A DNA stretch of 64,000 bases from Lachnospiraceae bacterium MD308 (GCA_000403475.2 KE159797.1:437144-501143), one strand, 5' to 3'; shown: positions 16,829 to 26,838, numbered from the stretch's first letter. Made by a program: numbers and translations. Notes: generated from the letters alone by a model not told the origin.

Positions 16829-18298
16829 TTATCTTCCTTCTGCAATTTCCTTCAGTGCTTCCCGAATCAGCACCCTGTCATCCATATCATATTTTACGCC
16901 TTTAATCTCCTGGTATGTCTCGTGTCCCTTTCCGGCAACTACAATCACATCTCCCGGACGGCCGTGGGCAATAGCATACTTAATCGCCTCGCCCCTGTCA
17001 CATATATCGATGTATTTCCCGTCCGTCTTTTTCATTCCCGTAATAATATCATTGATGATCTCCTGCGGCTCCTCGAATCTCGGATTGTCCGAAGTTATAA
17101 TCGTAAAATCCGCTAATCTCCCTGACACCTCTCCCATCTCATAGCGCCTTGTCCTTGAGCGGTTCCCGCCGCAGCCAAACACTGATACGATGCGCCCCGG
17201 ATTATAATCCCGCAGCGTGTGAAGCAGGCTCTCAAGTGCCATCGCATTGTGGGCATAGTCAATCATCAGGGTAAATTCATCCGATACCTTTACCATCTCA
17301 ATCCGCCCCTTAACCTTCGCTTCCTTAAGCGCTGCCTTTATATTCTCCACCGGCACGTCAAAATGTCTGCACACCGCTATAGCGGTCAGAGAATTATACA
17401 CGCTGAATTCTCCCGGAATATCAATCTCCACGTGAAAATCCATCAGACCTGATACACGGTATTTTACCCCAAGATACCCGGGCCTTGAAATATGTTCAAT
17501 ATCTTCCGCCCGAAGTCCTGCCTTTTCCGACAGTCCAAAAGTCTCCACTTTACAGGTAGCGCCGGCGAACACATCCTCGTACCACTCATCATCAACATTC
17601 GCAATCCCAAGCTTACACTGCTTAAAGAGCAGCCCCTTGCAGCGCTTATAATCCTCAAAGTCTTTATGTTCATTGGGACCGATATGGTCCTCCCCAAGAT
17701 TCGTAAAGATACCGATCTCAAACGGAATCCCCGCTGTCCGATGAAGCATCAACCCTTGAGAAGACACCTCCATAACCACACTGTCACAGCCCGCCTCAAC
17801 CATCTCGGCAAAATATTTTTGAATCACAAAAGACTCCGGCGTGGTGTTGTTCGCCGGGATGACCTTGTCGCCAATCACCGCTTCAATCGTCCCGATGAGA
17901 CCTACCTTATGTCCCACTCCTTCAAGAATTGACTTCACCATATAAGTAGTGGTCGTCTTCCCTTTTGTTCCGGTAATTCCAATTACTTTAAGCCTGTCAG
18001 CCGGATAGCCGAAGTAAGCGGCCGACATCAGCGCCAGCGCATATCGGGTATCCGTAACTTTAATAACGCTCAGGCTCTCCGGCGCGTCTATATCCCTCTC
18101 GACAACTACTGCTTTTGCTCCTTTTTCTGCCACTTCCGCAATATAAGCGTGACCGTCCGACACCGCCCCGCTGATGCACACGAACACACTCCCGTCACAT
18201 ACCTTTCGGGAATCATTCACAAGTTCTGTCACAGGGATGTCATCGCTTCCCTGTACTACTTCATATTGCAGGTGCTCTAATAATTGAGATAACTTCAT
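16829..18298 (-). CDS. murE: UDP-N-acetylmuramoyl-L-alanyl-D-glutamate--2,6-diaminopimelate ligase
   Basis: 489 residues, a complete Mur ligase: the N-terminal UDP-binding domain, central ATPase with GTKGKTT at 110-116, and C-terminal domain. The DNPR motif at 404-407 is the signature for meso-diaminopimelate specificity, so the cell wall should contain mDAP. The following residues (FEEP rather than the common SEDP) are a small variation. It adds mDAP to UDP-MurNAc-L-Ala-D-Glu in the cytoplasm. The start is fixed by AGGAGG upstream of 18298. First gene of the murE-priA-def-fmt operon. Confidence 0.96.
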   Translation of the reverse strand: MKLSQLLEHLQYEVVQGSDDIPVTELVNDSRKVCDGSVFVCISGAVSDGHAYIAEVAEKGAKAVVVERDIDAPESLSVIKVTDTRYALALMSAAYFGYPADRLKVIGITGTKGKTTTTYMVKSILEGVGHKVGLIGTIEAVIGDKVIPANNTTPESFVIQKYFAEMVEAGCDSVVMEVSSQGLMLHRTAGIPFEIGIFTNLGEDHIGPNEHKDFEDYKRCKGLLFKQCKLGIANVDDEWYEDVFAGATCKVETFGLSEKAGLRAEDIEHISRPGYLGVKYRVSGLMDFHVEIDIPGEFSVYNSLTAIAVCRHFDVPVENIKAALKEAKVKGRIEMVKVSDEFTLMIDYAHNAMALESLLHTLRDYNPGRIVSVFGCGGNRSRTRRYEMGEVSGRLADFTIITSDNPRFEEPQEIINDIITGMKKTDGKYIDICDRGEAIKYAIAHGRPGDVIVVAGKGHETYQEIKGVKYDMDDRVLIREALKEIAEGR

Positions 18299-18433
18299 AA
18301 ACCATACCTCCTGATATATTTGTATACAATGACTGATTTATCCATCTAATTCGTGTTTTATATCATAGCATGCAGCTAACTTTTTAACAACAGGTATCTG
18401 CCAAAACCGCAAATTAATCCAATCTGTAAATGA

Positions 18434-18462
18434 TTGACATCACCAAACTCCAAGGTTTATAT
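18434..18462 (+). promoter_or_regulatory. sigma-A promoter of the DUF2148 gene
   Basis: TTGACA (18434-18439), a 17-base spacer and TTATAT (18457-18462), about 50 bases before the start codon at 18515. The -35 is a perfect consensus. The rest of the gap from 18299 shows nothing further that I can support. Confidence 0.65.
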
Positions 18463-18514
18463 TAATTGAAAGACCAATTAACATTTATTACCATAAAAAT
18501 CTAAGGAGAAAAGT

Positions 18515-19054
18515 ATGATCTATAACAGTACCGAGATGGAAAAGGAAGCATTATTCAACACCGCCGCAAGAATGTGCGCTGCTGCCCGCACAGCGCCGAA
18601 AGCCAAGGGGACGGATACGATTGTCACTTTCGTTCTGACAAAGACCGATAAGCAACGGCTGGCTGACATGATAGAGGAAACCGGCGTATTTCTGTTTGGA
18701 GAGGAAAAGGCGGCATGGTATAAAAGAGATGCCGACAACGTGCGCGACAGTCAGGCTGTCGTGCTGATCGGCATAAAGAAAGACTACCGCAACATTCCTC
18801 ACTGCGGCCTGTGCGGCTTTTGGGACTGTACCACATGCGAGGAAGCCGGCGGCGTCTGTGCCCATCTTCTCATTGATTTGGGAATTGCTGTATCCTCCGC
18901 CGCCAATGTTGCTTCACACGACAATGTGGACAACCGCATCATGTGGTCAATCGGGAAAGCTGCTGCCGAGATGGAGGAATTCAAGGACGGGTTCTGCTGG
19001 CTGGGTATTCCCTTAAGTATAACAGGGAAAAATATTTTCTTCGACCGCCATTAG
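18515..19054 (+). CDS. DUF2148 ferredoxin-like domain protein
   Basis: 179 residues of the DUF2148 family. A dense cysteine region, CGLCGFWDCTTCEEAGGVCAH near 98-118, resembles the ferredoxin-like Fe-S ligand pattern of the family. N-terminal AARMCAAARTAPKAKGTDTI is also characteristic. The protein probably binds an Fe-S cluster and has no predicted membrane segment. Function is not known. It has its own promoter and a strong ribosome binding site (AAGGAGAAAA) and is followed after 112 bases by pepT. These two may be co-transcribed, but no functional link is evident. Confidence 0.85.
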   Translation: MIYNSTEMEKEALFNTAARMCAAARTAPKAKGTDTIVTFVLTKTDKQRLADMIEETGVFLFGEEKAAWYKRDADNVRDSQAVVLIGIKKDYRNIPHCGLCGFWDCTTCEEAGGVCAHLLIDLGIAVSSAANVASHDNVDNRIMWSIGKAAAEMEEFKDGFCWLGIPLSITGKNIFFDRH

Positions 19055-19166
19055 CCCCCTCGCCATACCGCACAAAATATGTTATGATTAATTTCAGATT
19101 ACGAAGCGGCATATTGATACATACAAACAATAACTGCTGGTATCAAAAAGAAAGGGGAATGACACA

Positions 19167-20384
19167 ATGAAAGCTTATGAAAGACTTTTAAAGTACGTCG
19201 TTGTACGTACGCCAAGTGATGAGAACAGTGAAACTGTCCCATCCTCACAGTGCCAGTTCAATCTGGCAAAACTTTTAGAGACAGAGATGAAAGAATTAGG
19301 TCTCAAAGATGTACATCTGGACGATCAGTGCTACCTGTACGGGAATCTCCCTGCAACGGCAGGATACGAAGACAAGCCTGCGATCGGCTTTATCGCCCAC
19401 ATGGATACAGTAGCGGATTTCTGCGACCACGATATCGTACCTGTGCTGACAGAAAACTACAGCGGAGAAGCCATGGAGATTGGAAAGAGCGGTCTCATCT
19501 TAAGTCCCGAAACATTTCCGCACCTTGCATCTTTAAAGGGGCGTACTTTGATTACCAGTGATGGATCTACTGTGCTCGGCGCTGACGACAAAGCCGGTAT
19601 CGCTGAGATTCTTACCATGATCGAGCGCGTACAGGCGGAAAACATCCCACACGGAAAGCTCTGCGTTGCATTTACGCCTGACGAAGAGATTGGCACCGGA
19701 GCCGCACACTTCAATGTAGAAGAGTTCGGCGCTGACTATGGTTACACCATGGACGGAGACACCGAGGGCGAGATTCAGTATGAGAACTTTAACGCCTGCA
19801 AGGCATGCTTTGATATCAAAGGATTCAGCGTACATCCGGGTTCCTCCAAGGACACGATGATCAACGCATCCTTAGTCGCAATAGAAATCAACAATATGCT
19901 CCCGGGTTGTGAGACACCCCGCGGAACAGAAGAGTACGAAGGCTTCTATCACCTTGTAAGCATGTCCGGCGAGTGTGGCTCGGCACAGCTCAATTATTTT
20001 GTCCGCGACCACAGCAAGGAGCTTTTCGAAGCGCGCAAAAAGACTTTGCAGCTCATTGAAAAAGATTTGAATGAGAAATGGGGCGAAGGCACTGTAACCC
20101 TCACTATCACAGATCAGTATAAGAATATGGCTGAGATTATCGCCGGCTGTATGCACCTTATCGACAACGCGAAAGCTGCCTGCGAAGCTGCTGATGTGAC
20201 ACCGCTTATCATCCCTATCCGGGGCGGCACAGACGGCTGTCAGTTAAGCTTTAAGGGACTCCCCTGCCCGAACCTTGGAACCGGCGGCCACGCATATCAC
20301 GGACCATACGAGCATATTACCGTTGAAGGTATGGACAAGAGCGTAGATGTGATGATGGAATTAGTTAAGCTTTACGCAAAATAA
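19167..20384 (+). CDS. pepT: peptidase T (tripeptide aminopeptidase)
   Basis: 405 residues of the M20B metallopeptidases, full length. Metal ligands are visible: GFIAHMDTVADF (His-x-Asp near 77), the bridging Asp in TVLGADDKAGIAEIL (near 140), FTPDEEIGTGAAHF (catalytic Glu-Glu near 174), YTMDGDTEGE (near 193) and the final His in GTGGHAYHGPYEH (near 380). It removes the N-terminal residue of tripeptides in the cytoplasm, for amino acid recycling. It is preceded by AAAGGGGAA and followed by a strong terminator, so it closes its transcription unit. Confidence 0.95.
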   Translation: MKAYERLLKYVVVRTPSDENSETVPSSQCQFNLAKLLETEMKELGLKDVHLDDQCYLYGNLPATAGYEDKPAIGFIAHMDTVADFCDHDIVPVLTENYSGEAMEIGKSGLILSPETFPHLASLKGRTLITSDGSTVLGADDKAGIAEILTMIERVQAENIPHGKLCVAFTPDEEIGTGAAHFNVEEFGADYGYTMDGDTEGEIQYENFNACKACFDIKGFSVHPGSSKDTMINASLVAIEINNMLPGCETPRGTEEYEGFYHLVSMSGECGSAQLNYFVRDHSKELFEARKKTLQLIEKDLNEKWGEGTVTLTITDQYKNMAEIIAGCMHLIDNAKAACEAADVTPLIIPIRGGTDGCQLSFKGLPCPNLGTGGHAYHGPYEHITVEGMDKSVDVMMELVKLYAK

Positions 20385-20397
20385 ATTTAAACATATA

Positions 20398-20456
20398 AGC
20401 CGCGGCATGACCAGACGATATATTCTCGGCCTGGTTATGCCGCGGCTCTTTATTTT
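20398..20456 (+). terminator. strong rho-independent terminator after pepT
   Basis: A 17-bp stem, AGCCGCGGCATGACCAG (20398-20414) with its complement at 20431-20447 (one mismatch), followed by CTTTATTTT. The complement also lies just beyond the minus-strand gene ending at 20481, where it could work in the reverse direction. Confidence 0.9.
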
Positions 20457-20480
20457 CAGATATAATTGTTTTAAGAAATC

Positions 20481-21347
20481 TTACAGGCCCACATCTTCTT
20501 TGAATCCCTCGCCCAATACTTCATTGGATTCCATAATAATCGTAAAAGCCTTCGGGTCTATCTGATGTGCAATCTTCTTTATCGTATACATCTGCTTATT
20601 GTTGCAGGCACACATAACAACCGCCTTTTCCTTCTTAGAATAGCTGCCGATTCCTTTGAGAATCGTCGAACCTCTTCCCGAATACTCATCAATATGCTGC
20701 GCCATCTCATCACCTTTTTCTGTGACAATCAACGTCATCTTTCCTTCATCGATGCCGTACATAATCTTATCCATAACAATCGCCATAAGATACGTTACAA
20801 TAATGCCATAGATAAAGCCATCCACATCCCTGAACACTAAGATACTCCCGGCTGCGATCGTCATCATATCCAGCACGAAAGTAATCATCCCCAGAGACAT
20901 ATGCGGCTTCACCTTCTTGATTGACATAGAGATAAAGTCCTGGCCTCCCGTAGAAGAGCTGCGCATGAAAATCATAGCATAACCGATTCCGCACAGCACC
21001 CCCATACAAAGAGCTGCCAGCAGCCGGTTCCCCTCATACACCGGAAAATACGGCGCAACGTAATCGATAAACACCGAGGATATCACCGTCGTCTTTACCG
21101 AGCGGAGGAAAAAGTCCCTGCCAAGAAATTTATAACAGAAGATAGCTACCGGTATATTTAACAGAATCGTCCCCACACCCACCGGTATATTTAACAGATG
21201 ATACATAATAATAGCAATTCCCGAAAATCCAGCCACAGGAAAATTCGCACTCATGGCAAAATTATAGATGCCGACAGCTATAATAATACTGGCTGCCACA
21301 TCTACAGCCAAGTCTATCCCCAATTCTCTCCAATTAATTTTTTTCAA
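20481..21347 (-). CDS. YitT family membrane protein (DUF161/DUF2179)
   Basis: 288 residues. Five or six hydrophobic segments cover residues 10-175; the conserved segments GFSGIAIIMYHLLNIPVG and SSTGGQDFISMSIKK match the YitT core. A cytoplasmic C-terminal DUF2179 domain (about 200-285) follows, including GRGSTILKGIGSYSKKEK and IDPKAFTIIMESNEVLGEGF. The start is a TTG at 21347 with GGAGG 8 bases upstream. The family is widespread in Firmicutes and the function is not established. A second member lies at 28725-29591. It is last in a minus-strand run with the phospholipid genes, 21 bases after psd. Confidence 0.88.
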   Translation of the reverse strand: MKKINWRELGIDLAVDVAASIIIAVGIYNFAMSANFPVAGFSGIAIIMYHLLNIPVGVGTILLNIPVAIFCYKFLGRDFFLRSVKTTVISSVFIDYVAPYFPVYEGNRLLAALCMGVLCGIGYAMIFMRSSSTGGQDFISMSIKKVKPHMSLGMITFVLDMMTIAAGSILVFRDVDGFIYGIIVTYLMAIVMDKIMYGIDEGKMTLIVTEKGDEMAQHIDEYSGRGSTILKGIGSYSKKEKAVVMCACNNKQMYTIKKIAHQIDPKAFTIIMESNEVLGEGFKEDVGL

Positions 21348-21368
21348 TACAAAACCTCCTCAACCAAA

Positions 21369-22244
21369 TTAAATTCCGCATAGTTTTTTCCCTACACGCT
21401 CCCCAAGTCTTACCCTTGTCTCAATTCCCCGCGCGGAATTCTCCAGAATATCCTCATCCGGCTGCACACTTTTTGCCCTCGTCATAAGAATGACTGTAGA
21501 ACCTCCGAAGGCAAAATTCCCCTTCTCCTGCCCTCGTTCTGCGCGCACCTGTACCGGACCGTTTTCGATTTTCCCGACAAACATGGCCCCCACTTCCATC
21601 TGAATGATTTCTCCGAAATTATCCGACTTTAAAACAGAATACTCTCTTGTATTCTCCTTATAGACAGGGAGCCTGTCGCCCGCCGCCGGATTCACCGTAT
21701 GCAGGATGCCCTTAATGTGGAAACGCTTTGATTCCTTACCGCCATCCACATATATATAATGATGGTAATCCTCCACACACAACCGGAACACCCATATGTA
21801 TCCGCCTGCATACTTCCCTGCCAGTTTTCTGTTTCTCAAAAGCTCAGAAACCGTATATCGGCTGTGTTTAATGGAAAACCTGCGCGTATCGTCTATTTTA
21901 TACACTGCAAGCCTGCTGTCGCAAGGACTTACGAACACTTCCGGCCGTGTTTCAATATTTCGAATTCCATGAATCATCTTCCGTGTAAAAAAATCATTAT
22001 AAGATACATATTCCTTCTTTTCATACTGTGACATATCGATGGAATGGCGGCGTATAAAAGGTGCGATCAGAGCCTTTGAAACCTTCGAATCCAAGACAAC
22101 CTTCCCGAGCGCTGCCGCCACTGGTGAAACCAACGGTCTTACAGCGATTCTTCCTGCCCTGTGCCCGTAGAGCCATTCTAATATTCGATCCTGCAGGGAA
22201 TCTTCCTGCACAATTACTCCCTCACGGTCTGAAACCAGATGCAT
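21369..22244 (-). CDS. psd: phosphatidylserine decarboxylase proenzyme
   Basis: 291 residues. The C-terminal GNFAFGGSTVILM contains the GGST self-cleavage site; cleavage before the Ser generates the pyruvoyl group. VEDYHHYIYVDGG (near 155) holds the conserved His residues that support catalysis. The protein decarboxylates phosphatidylserine to phosphatidylethanolamine at the membrane. It is 12 bases downstream of the phosphatidylserine synthase gene, so the two steps are encoded together in pathway order. AGGAGGGG lies before the ATG. Confidence 0.94.
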   Translation of the reverse strand: MHLVSDREGVIVQEDSLQDRILEWLYGHRAGRIAVRPLVSPVAAALGKVVLDSKVSKALIAPFIRRHSIDMSQYEKKEYVSYNDFFTRKMIHGIRNIETRPEVFVSPCDSRLAVYKIDDTRRFSIKHSRYTVSELLRNRKLAGKYAGGYIWVFRLCVEDYHHYIYVDGGKESKRFHIKGILHTVNPAAGDRLPVYKENTREYSVLKSDNFGEIIQMEVGAMFVGKIENGPVQVRAERGQEKGNFAFGGSTVILMTRAKSVQPDEDILENSARGIETRVRLGERVGKKLCGI

Positions 22245-22256
22245 CCTTTTCCCCTC

Positions 22257-22913
22257 CTATCCGTGAAAATGTAAAAGCTCCCACCAGCTTCGCCACACAA
22301 AAAGCATCACTGCTACTGCCGCAGCCACTATAACCGCCAGTGTAAACAGTTCTTTGGCAGACAGCTTCCGCATTTTAAAGTCTATGACAAACAGCGCCCC
22401 TACCGCCGCTACCAGTATATGGAGCACAGCAATAAATACCTGATGACTCGGAAGCAACGGCGAAAATGCAAAGAAAAGCGGAAGTACCATTGCCATTGAA
22501 GTAATGGGAAGCCCTTGATAATATTTCCTGTTTTCATCTGTCTCTTCCTGGCGCTTTTCCTCCATCACATTAAAATATCCCAGACGAATCACGCCGGCCA
22601 ACCCGTAAAATACCAGCAAAATCATACTGTAAATCTGCCGCATTCCCAATTTAAAGCAAATTATAATCGGAAGAACTCCAAAACAGACCATATCACAGAG
22701 TGAATCAATCTGAATCCCAAAGCTCTTCTCCTCTGCCGTCCGATTCTTCTTTGTCCTTGCAATCTTCCCGTCAAACATATCACAAAGTCCTGATAACGCC
22801 AGAAAAAACACTGCCAGCCTCAAATGCCTCGTTGTAGCGCAGAACATTCCCGTGATGCCGGAAGCAAACCCTATATATGTAAGAACTACTGTATAATCAT
22901 AAAAACCTATCAT
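22257..22913 (-). CDS. pssA: CDP-diacylglycerol--serine O-phosphatidyltransferase
   Basis: 218 residues with about six membrane segments. The CDP-alcohol phosphatidyltransferase signature is complete: CDMFDGKIAR, then FGIQIDSLCDMVCFG, giving the D-G-x2-A-R-(x)-G-x3-D-x3-D pattern near 47-79. Given its place before psd, it most likely makes phosphatidylserine from CDP-diacylglycerol and serine. An L-serine dehydratase elsewhere in the window competes for the same serine pool. GGAGATTACAG precedes the ATG. Confidence 0.92.
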   Translation of the reverse strand: MIGFYDYTVVLTYIGFASGITGMFCATTRHLRLAVFFLALSGLCDMFDGKIARTKKNRTAEEKSFGIQIDSLCDMVCFGVLPIIICFKLGMRQIYSMILLVFYGLAGVIRLGYFNVMEEKRQEETDENRKYYQGLPITSMAMVLPLFFAFSPLLPSHQVFIAVLHILVAAVGALFVIDFKMRKLSAKELFTLAVIVAAAVAVMLFVWRSWWELLHFHG

Positions 22914-22923
22914 CTGTAATCTC

Positions 22924-23970
22924 CTAATCTAATTCCTCTGAATTTTTCTGACCGCGCCTCACAGTATAATAAATCTGTGCTGCCGCTGTGAATATTGCAC
23001 TTATAAAAAGCTCGCTGTAATATCCAAGCCCTCTTGACAAAACCATCGCCGGAAGCAGCAGGGTCCCGAACACAGGTGCAAAGCTTCTAAGGAACAACGC
23101 TTCACTGATTCCCATCCCTCCCGGAAGCGGAAGCATGTCCACCGCCACCGCGATTACCGCCTGCAAGAGTACCACATCCGCCATCCTTGTTCCGGTCATA
23201 CCAAACGACCGATACACCATCCATGTCACTGCAAACAATGCAAAACGCTGTACAAAGGTAAATAAAATCACAAAAACGAGCACTCTTTTATTCATTTTTA
23301 GATATTGCGCTGTTTCCCGGTAAACTTGTATTGCATCCCGGAGCTTCTTTTTTCGCTTCTCTAAGCCCTTCATAATATGCAGCTTAAGAAGCCACTGCTC
23401 ACCCTTTATCAAAATATACTCTGCCATCCGCGGGTGAAATACAAGGCTTGTCATAAAGCCTACACATACTACATTAAGCACCAATCCCATATAATAAACG
23501 GGAAGGATGCCTTTTAGATAATGACTGCGAAATCCACCGCCAAAAAACAGAATTCCAACCCCTACAACCACGAGCACAAGCTTGTAAGTAATCGTCACTA
23601 TCATCAAAACCACCGCCGAAACAGGAACCGGAATCTTTTCCTTTTTCATATAATATAACTGCATCGGCTGTCCTCCGCTTGCAGAAGGAGTGATACAACT
23701 AAAGAAGAATCCTACCGATGAAAACAAAAAACAGATTCTCTTTTTTAAGAAAATGTGAAAGGAACGCATCATATACCAGATAATCATAGATTCGCCCCAT
23801 ATGAAAAACACCACAAGAAAGATGCCGGAAACAAGCCAGCATATATCCGCCTTTCCAATCGCGGTATACATCTGCTGCAAATCTTCCCCGTGGAAAACTC
23901 CGTAAACCGTGAGCAGGAAAACGGTAAGAAGAAAAACACCATTTTTGATTATTTTTTTGCTTCTCTGCAT
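22924..23970 (-). CDS. lysylphosphatidylglycerol synthase transmembrane-domain (YbhN/UPF0104) family protein
   Basis: 348 residues with about eight hydrophobic helices and no catalytic aminoacyl-transferase domain. SCITPSASGGQPMQLYYMKK near 90-109 and LPLPGGMGISEALFLRSF near 277-294 are the two conserved loops of the family. The shorter members are thought to act as lipid flippases or in glycolipid synthesis. Being first in an operon with pssA and psd, 10 bases upstream of pssA, suggests a phospholipid transport or membrane-lipid role. The exact function is not known. Confidence 0.87.
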   Translation of the reverse strand: MQRSKKIIKNGVFLLTVFLLTVYGVFHGEDLQQMYTAIGKADICWLVSGIFLVVFFIWGESMIIWYMMRSFHIFLKKRICFLFSSVGFFFSCITPSASGGQPMQLYYMKKEKIPVPVSAVVLMIVTITYKLVLVVVGVGILFFGGGFRSHYLKGILPVYYMGLVLNVVCVGFMTSLVFHPRMAEYILIKGEQWLLKLHIMKGLEKRKKKLRDAIQVYRETAQYLKMNKRVLVFVILFTFVQRFALFAVTWMVYRSFGMTGTRMADVVLLQAVIAVAVDMLPLPGGMGISEALFLRSFAPVFGTLLLPAMVLSRGLGYYSELFISAIFTAAAQIYYTVRRGQKNSEELD

Positions 23971-24078
23971 TCTGGTGCCATCTCCTCCTTAGTAAATATC
24001 TCTTAAAGTCTATCAAAATATTCGCAAATACACAACCTTAATTTTACACCATAATTTTACAACGGCTCTCCCGGCCGT

Positions 24079-24126
24079 CAAAAAATCCGACATCCACAGT
24101 TAATTCTTCCATGTAAATGTCGGATT
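24079..24126 (-). terminator. terminator of clpB
   Basis: On the minus strand AATCCGACAT (24117-24126) pairs with ATGTCGGATT (24084-24093) and is followed by a T-run (A-run at 24079-24085 on the plus strand). It lies 18 bases beyond the clpB stop codon. Confidence 0.85.
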
Positions 24127-24143
24127 CTTACTGAAAATTATTG

Positions 24144-26741
24144 TTATCTTGCCATGTCCCTGTCCAGTTTCGCAGAGAGCTTTCCGTCGATAACGTCAAT
24201 GAATATCGTATCTCCTGCTCCCACATTACCTTCAAGCATCAGCTTCGCCGCCAGCGTCTCCACGTGTTTCTGGAGGTATCTCTTCAACGGTCTCGCCCCG
24301 TAAGCCGGGTCATACCCTCCGTCTGCAACTGCATTCTTCCCACTCTCGGTCAGCGCAATCTTAATCTCCCTGTCCGCCAGACGTTTATTGACGTCCGCTG
24401 CTAATAAGTCAATGATGTCATAAATGTCCGTTTTCGTTAAGGGCTTAAAGAGAATCGTCTCATCCAGACGGTTCAAAAATTCCGGTCGGAAATGATTTCT
24501 TAAATCCGCCATAACTGCCTGAGACGCCGCTTTGCTGATATTCCCTTCCTCGTCGATGCCCTCCAGCAGATAGGAAGAGCCAATATTCGACGTCATGATC
24601 AGTATCGTATTCTTAAAATCTACCGTCCTTCCCTGAGAATCTGTAATCCGCCCGTCATCAAGCACCTGCAAAAGCACATTGAATACATCCGGGTGAGCCT
24701 TCTCCACCTCGTCAAAGAGCACGACGGAATAAGGTTTTCTGCGGACTGCCTCGGTAAGCTGGCCGCCCTCGTCATATCCCACATATCCCGGAGGCGCTCC
24801 AATGAGACGGGATACCGAGTATTTCTCCATATATTCGCTCATATCGATTCGAACCATATTGCTCTCGTCGTCAAAAAGCTGACTGGCTAACGCCTTGGCA
24901 AGCTCTGTCTTTCCCACTCCCGTAGGGCCAAGGAACAAGAAAGAGCCAATGGGCTTTGTAGGGTCTTTTATTCCCGCTTTGGAACGGATAATCGCCTCTG
25001 TCACAAGCTCTACTCCTTCATCCTGTCCGATGACCCGCCTGTGGAGCTCCTCTGCCAGATGCAGCGTCTTGCTGCGCTCGCTCTCATTTAACTTTGCCAC
25101 CGGAATACCCGTCCACCGGGATACAATCTTCCCAATCTCCTCATCCGTTACACTCTCATGCACGAGAGACAAATCCTCGTCCTTAACCTTCGCTTCCTCT
25201 GCCTCCAACTGCTTCTGAAGGGACGGGAGCCTGCCGTACTGCAGCTCTGCCGCTTTATTCAGGTCATACTCCTGCTTTGCCCGCTCAATGTCTTTTCCAA
25301 TCTGTTCAATCTCCTCGCGGAGCTTCTGCACCCGCTCTACGTCAATCTTTTCATTATCCCACTGGGCTTTTTTCCCGGCAAATTCTTCCCTGTACTCGGC
25401 AAGCTCCTGCTGCAGATGTTCTAAACGTTCTTTACTCAGCCGGTCGTCTTCCTTCTTAAGCGCAGCCTCCTCAATCTCCATCTGCATGATTCTTCTCTGC
25501 AGTTCGTCAAGCTCTGTCGGCATAGAGTCAAGCTCTGTCTTAATCAATGCGCACGCCTCATCCACAAGGTCAATCGCTTTATCCGGCAGAAACCGGTCGG
25601 AAATATAGCGGTCGGAGAGAGTCGCCGCCGCCACCAGCGCCCCGTCCGTTATCTTAACCCCGTGAAACACCTCGTACCGTTCTTTTAAGCCCCGCAAAAT
25701 AGAAATCGCATCCTCCACGGTCGGTTCATCCACCAGAACCGGCTGGAACCGCCGCTCAAGCGCCGCATCCTTCTCAATATACTGACGGTACTCGTCAAGA
25801 GTCGTGGCGCCGATACAGTGCAGCTCGCCCCTCGCAAGCATAGGCTTTAGCATATTGCCAGCGTCCATTGCGCCGTCCGTCTTGCCTGCTCCCACAATCG
25901 TATGCAGCTCATCGATAAACAGGATAATCCGCCCGTCGCTTTTCTTCACTTCCTCCAAAACCGCTTTCAGACGCTCCTCAAACTCGCCCCTGTATTTGGC
26001 TCCTGCCACCAGTGCACCCATATCCAGGGAAAATACCGCCTTTTCTTTTAACCCCTCCGGCACATCCCCTTTCACAATCCGCTGGGCCAACCCTTCCGCA
26101 ACTGCCGTCTTTCCTACGCCCGGCTCGCCAATCAGCACCGGATTATTCTTCGTCTTCCGGGACAGGATGCGAATCACGTTCCTTATCTCCGCGTCGCGCC
26201 CGATTACCGGGTCCATCTTCTGCGCCCTCGCCCGTTCCACAAGGTCTGTACCATATTTGTTCAAAGTGTCATAGGTGTCCTCCGGATTATCGCTTGTCAC
26301 CCGCTGGTTACCCCTGACCGTAGAAAGGGCCTGCAAGAATCCCTCACGGCTTATTCCAAGCTCCCGAAAAAGGTTCTTCATCTCTTTGTTGGCATATTTT
26401 AAAACCGACAGGAAAAGATGTTCTACCGATACATACTCATCCCCCATCTGCTTTGCCTCATCCTCCGCGTACACAAGGGCATTATTCAAGTGCTGCCCTA
26501 CGTGCTGCTGGCCGCCCTGTACCTTCACAAGCTTTCTTAAAGCCTCCTCCACACGGTTAATGACCGCGTTCCCGTCAAGCCCCATCTTCTGCATCAGTTT
26601 CAGTATTAAACTGTCGTCCTGGGTAAGCAGCGCATACAAAAGATGCTCCTGCTCAATCTCCTGGTTGCCGTAATCCATGGCAATCCTCTCGCATTGCTGA
26701 ACCGCTTGGATTGATTTCTGTGTAAATTTATTGATATTCAT
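24144..26741 (-). CDS. clpB: ATP-dependent disaggregase ClpB
   Basis: 865 residues from the ATG at 26741 ([10 protein letters not shown]), set by AAGGAGGCAATGTT; a reading from 26819 would cover the promoter and is rejected. Domains in order: N-terminal Clp domain (1-150), AAA1 with GEPGVGKTA (near 204) and its Walker [10 protein letters not shown], a long coiled-coil middle domain (about 400-520) that separates ClpB from ClpC/ClpA, AAA2 with GPTGVGKTE (near 605), and the C-terminal D2-small domain. It rescues aggregated proteins with DnaK. It is a single-gene unit with a promoter and terminator of its own. Confidence 0.97.
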   Translation of the reverse strand: MNINKFTQKSIQAVQQCERIAMDYGNQEIEQEHLLYALLTQDDSLILKLMQKMGLDGNAVINRVEEALRKLVKVQGGQQHVGQHLNNALVYAEDEAKQMGDEYVSVEHLFLSVLKYANKEMKNLFRELGISREGFLQALSTVRGNQRVTSDNPEDTYDTLNKYGTDLVERARAQKMDPVIGRDAEIRNVIRILSRKTKNNPVLIGEPGVGKTAVAEGLAQRIVKGDVPEGLKEKAVFSLDMGALVAGAKYRGEFEERLKAVLEEVKKSDGRIILFIDELHTIVGAGKTDGAMDAGNMLKPMLARGELHCIGATTLDEYRQYIEKDAALERRFQPVLVDEPTVEDAISILRGLKERYEVFHGVKITDGALVAAATLSDRYISDRFLPDKAIDLVDEACALIKTELDSMPTELDELQRRIMQMEIEEAALKKEDDRLSKERLEHLQQELAEYREEFAGKKAQWDNEKIDVERVQKLREEIEQIGKDIERAKQEYDLNKAAELQYGRLPSLQKQLEAEEAKVKDEDLSLVHESVTDEEIGKIVSRWTGIPVAKLNESERSKTLHLAEELHRRVIGQDEGVELVTEAIIRSKAGIKDPTKPIGSFLFLGPTGVGKTELAKALASQLFDDESNMVRIDMSEYMEKYSVSRLIGAPPGYVGYDEGGQLTEAVRRKPYSVVLFDEVEKAHPDVFNVLLQVLDDGRITDSQGRTVDFKNTILIMTSNIGSSYLLEGIDEEGNISKAASQAVMADLRNHFRPEFLNRLDETILFKPLTKTDIYDIIDLLAADVNKRLADREIKIALTESGKNAVADGGYDPAYGARPLKRYLQKHVETLAAKLMLEGNVGAGDTIFIDVIDGKLSAKLDRDMAR

Positions 26742-26795
26742 AACATTGCCTCCTTCTTGACATGCTATCTTGTGTAATTTCTTTGTTCTACCGAA

Positions 26796-26824
26796 ACTAT
26801 AACACCAATTGTTAGCCACGTCAA
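26796..26824 (-). promoter_or_regulatory. sigma-A promoter of clpB
   Basis: On the minus strand TTGACG (26824-26819), a 17-base spacer and TATAGT (26801-26796), about 55 bases upstream of the clpB ATG at 26741. Both hexamers are close to consensus and the spacing is optimal. Confidence 0.8.
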
Positions 26825-26838
26825 GTATTGAGTGCTAA
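26812..26838. promoter_or_regulatory. degenerate CIRCE-like (HrcA) operator at clpB
   Basis: On the minus strand the perfect left arm TTAGCACTC (26838-26830) is followed by a 9-base spacer and CGTGGCTAA (26820-26812), which keeps 5 of 9 bases of the right arm GAGTGCTAA. It overlaps the -35 element of the promoter, the right place for HrcA repression. The weak second arm makes strong HrcA control uncertain. No CtsR-type repeat is visible. Confidence 0.5.

Noticed and set aside
26812-26838. CtsR operator at clpB
   Set aside because: No tandem GGTCAAA-like heptads are present; the symmetry fits a CIRCE half-site better.
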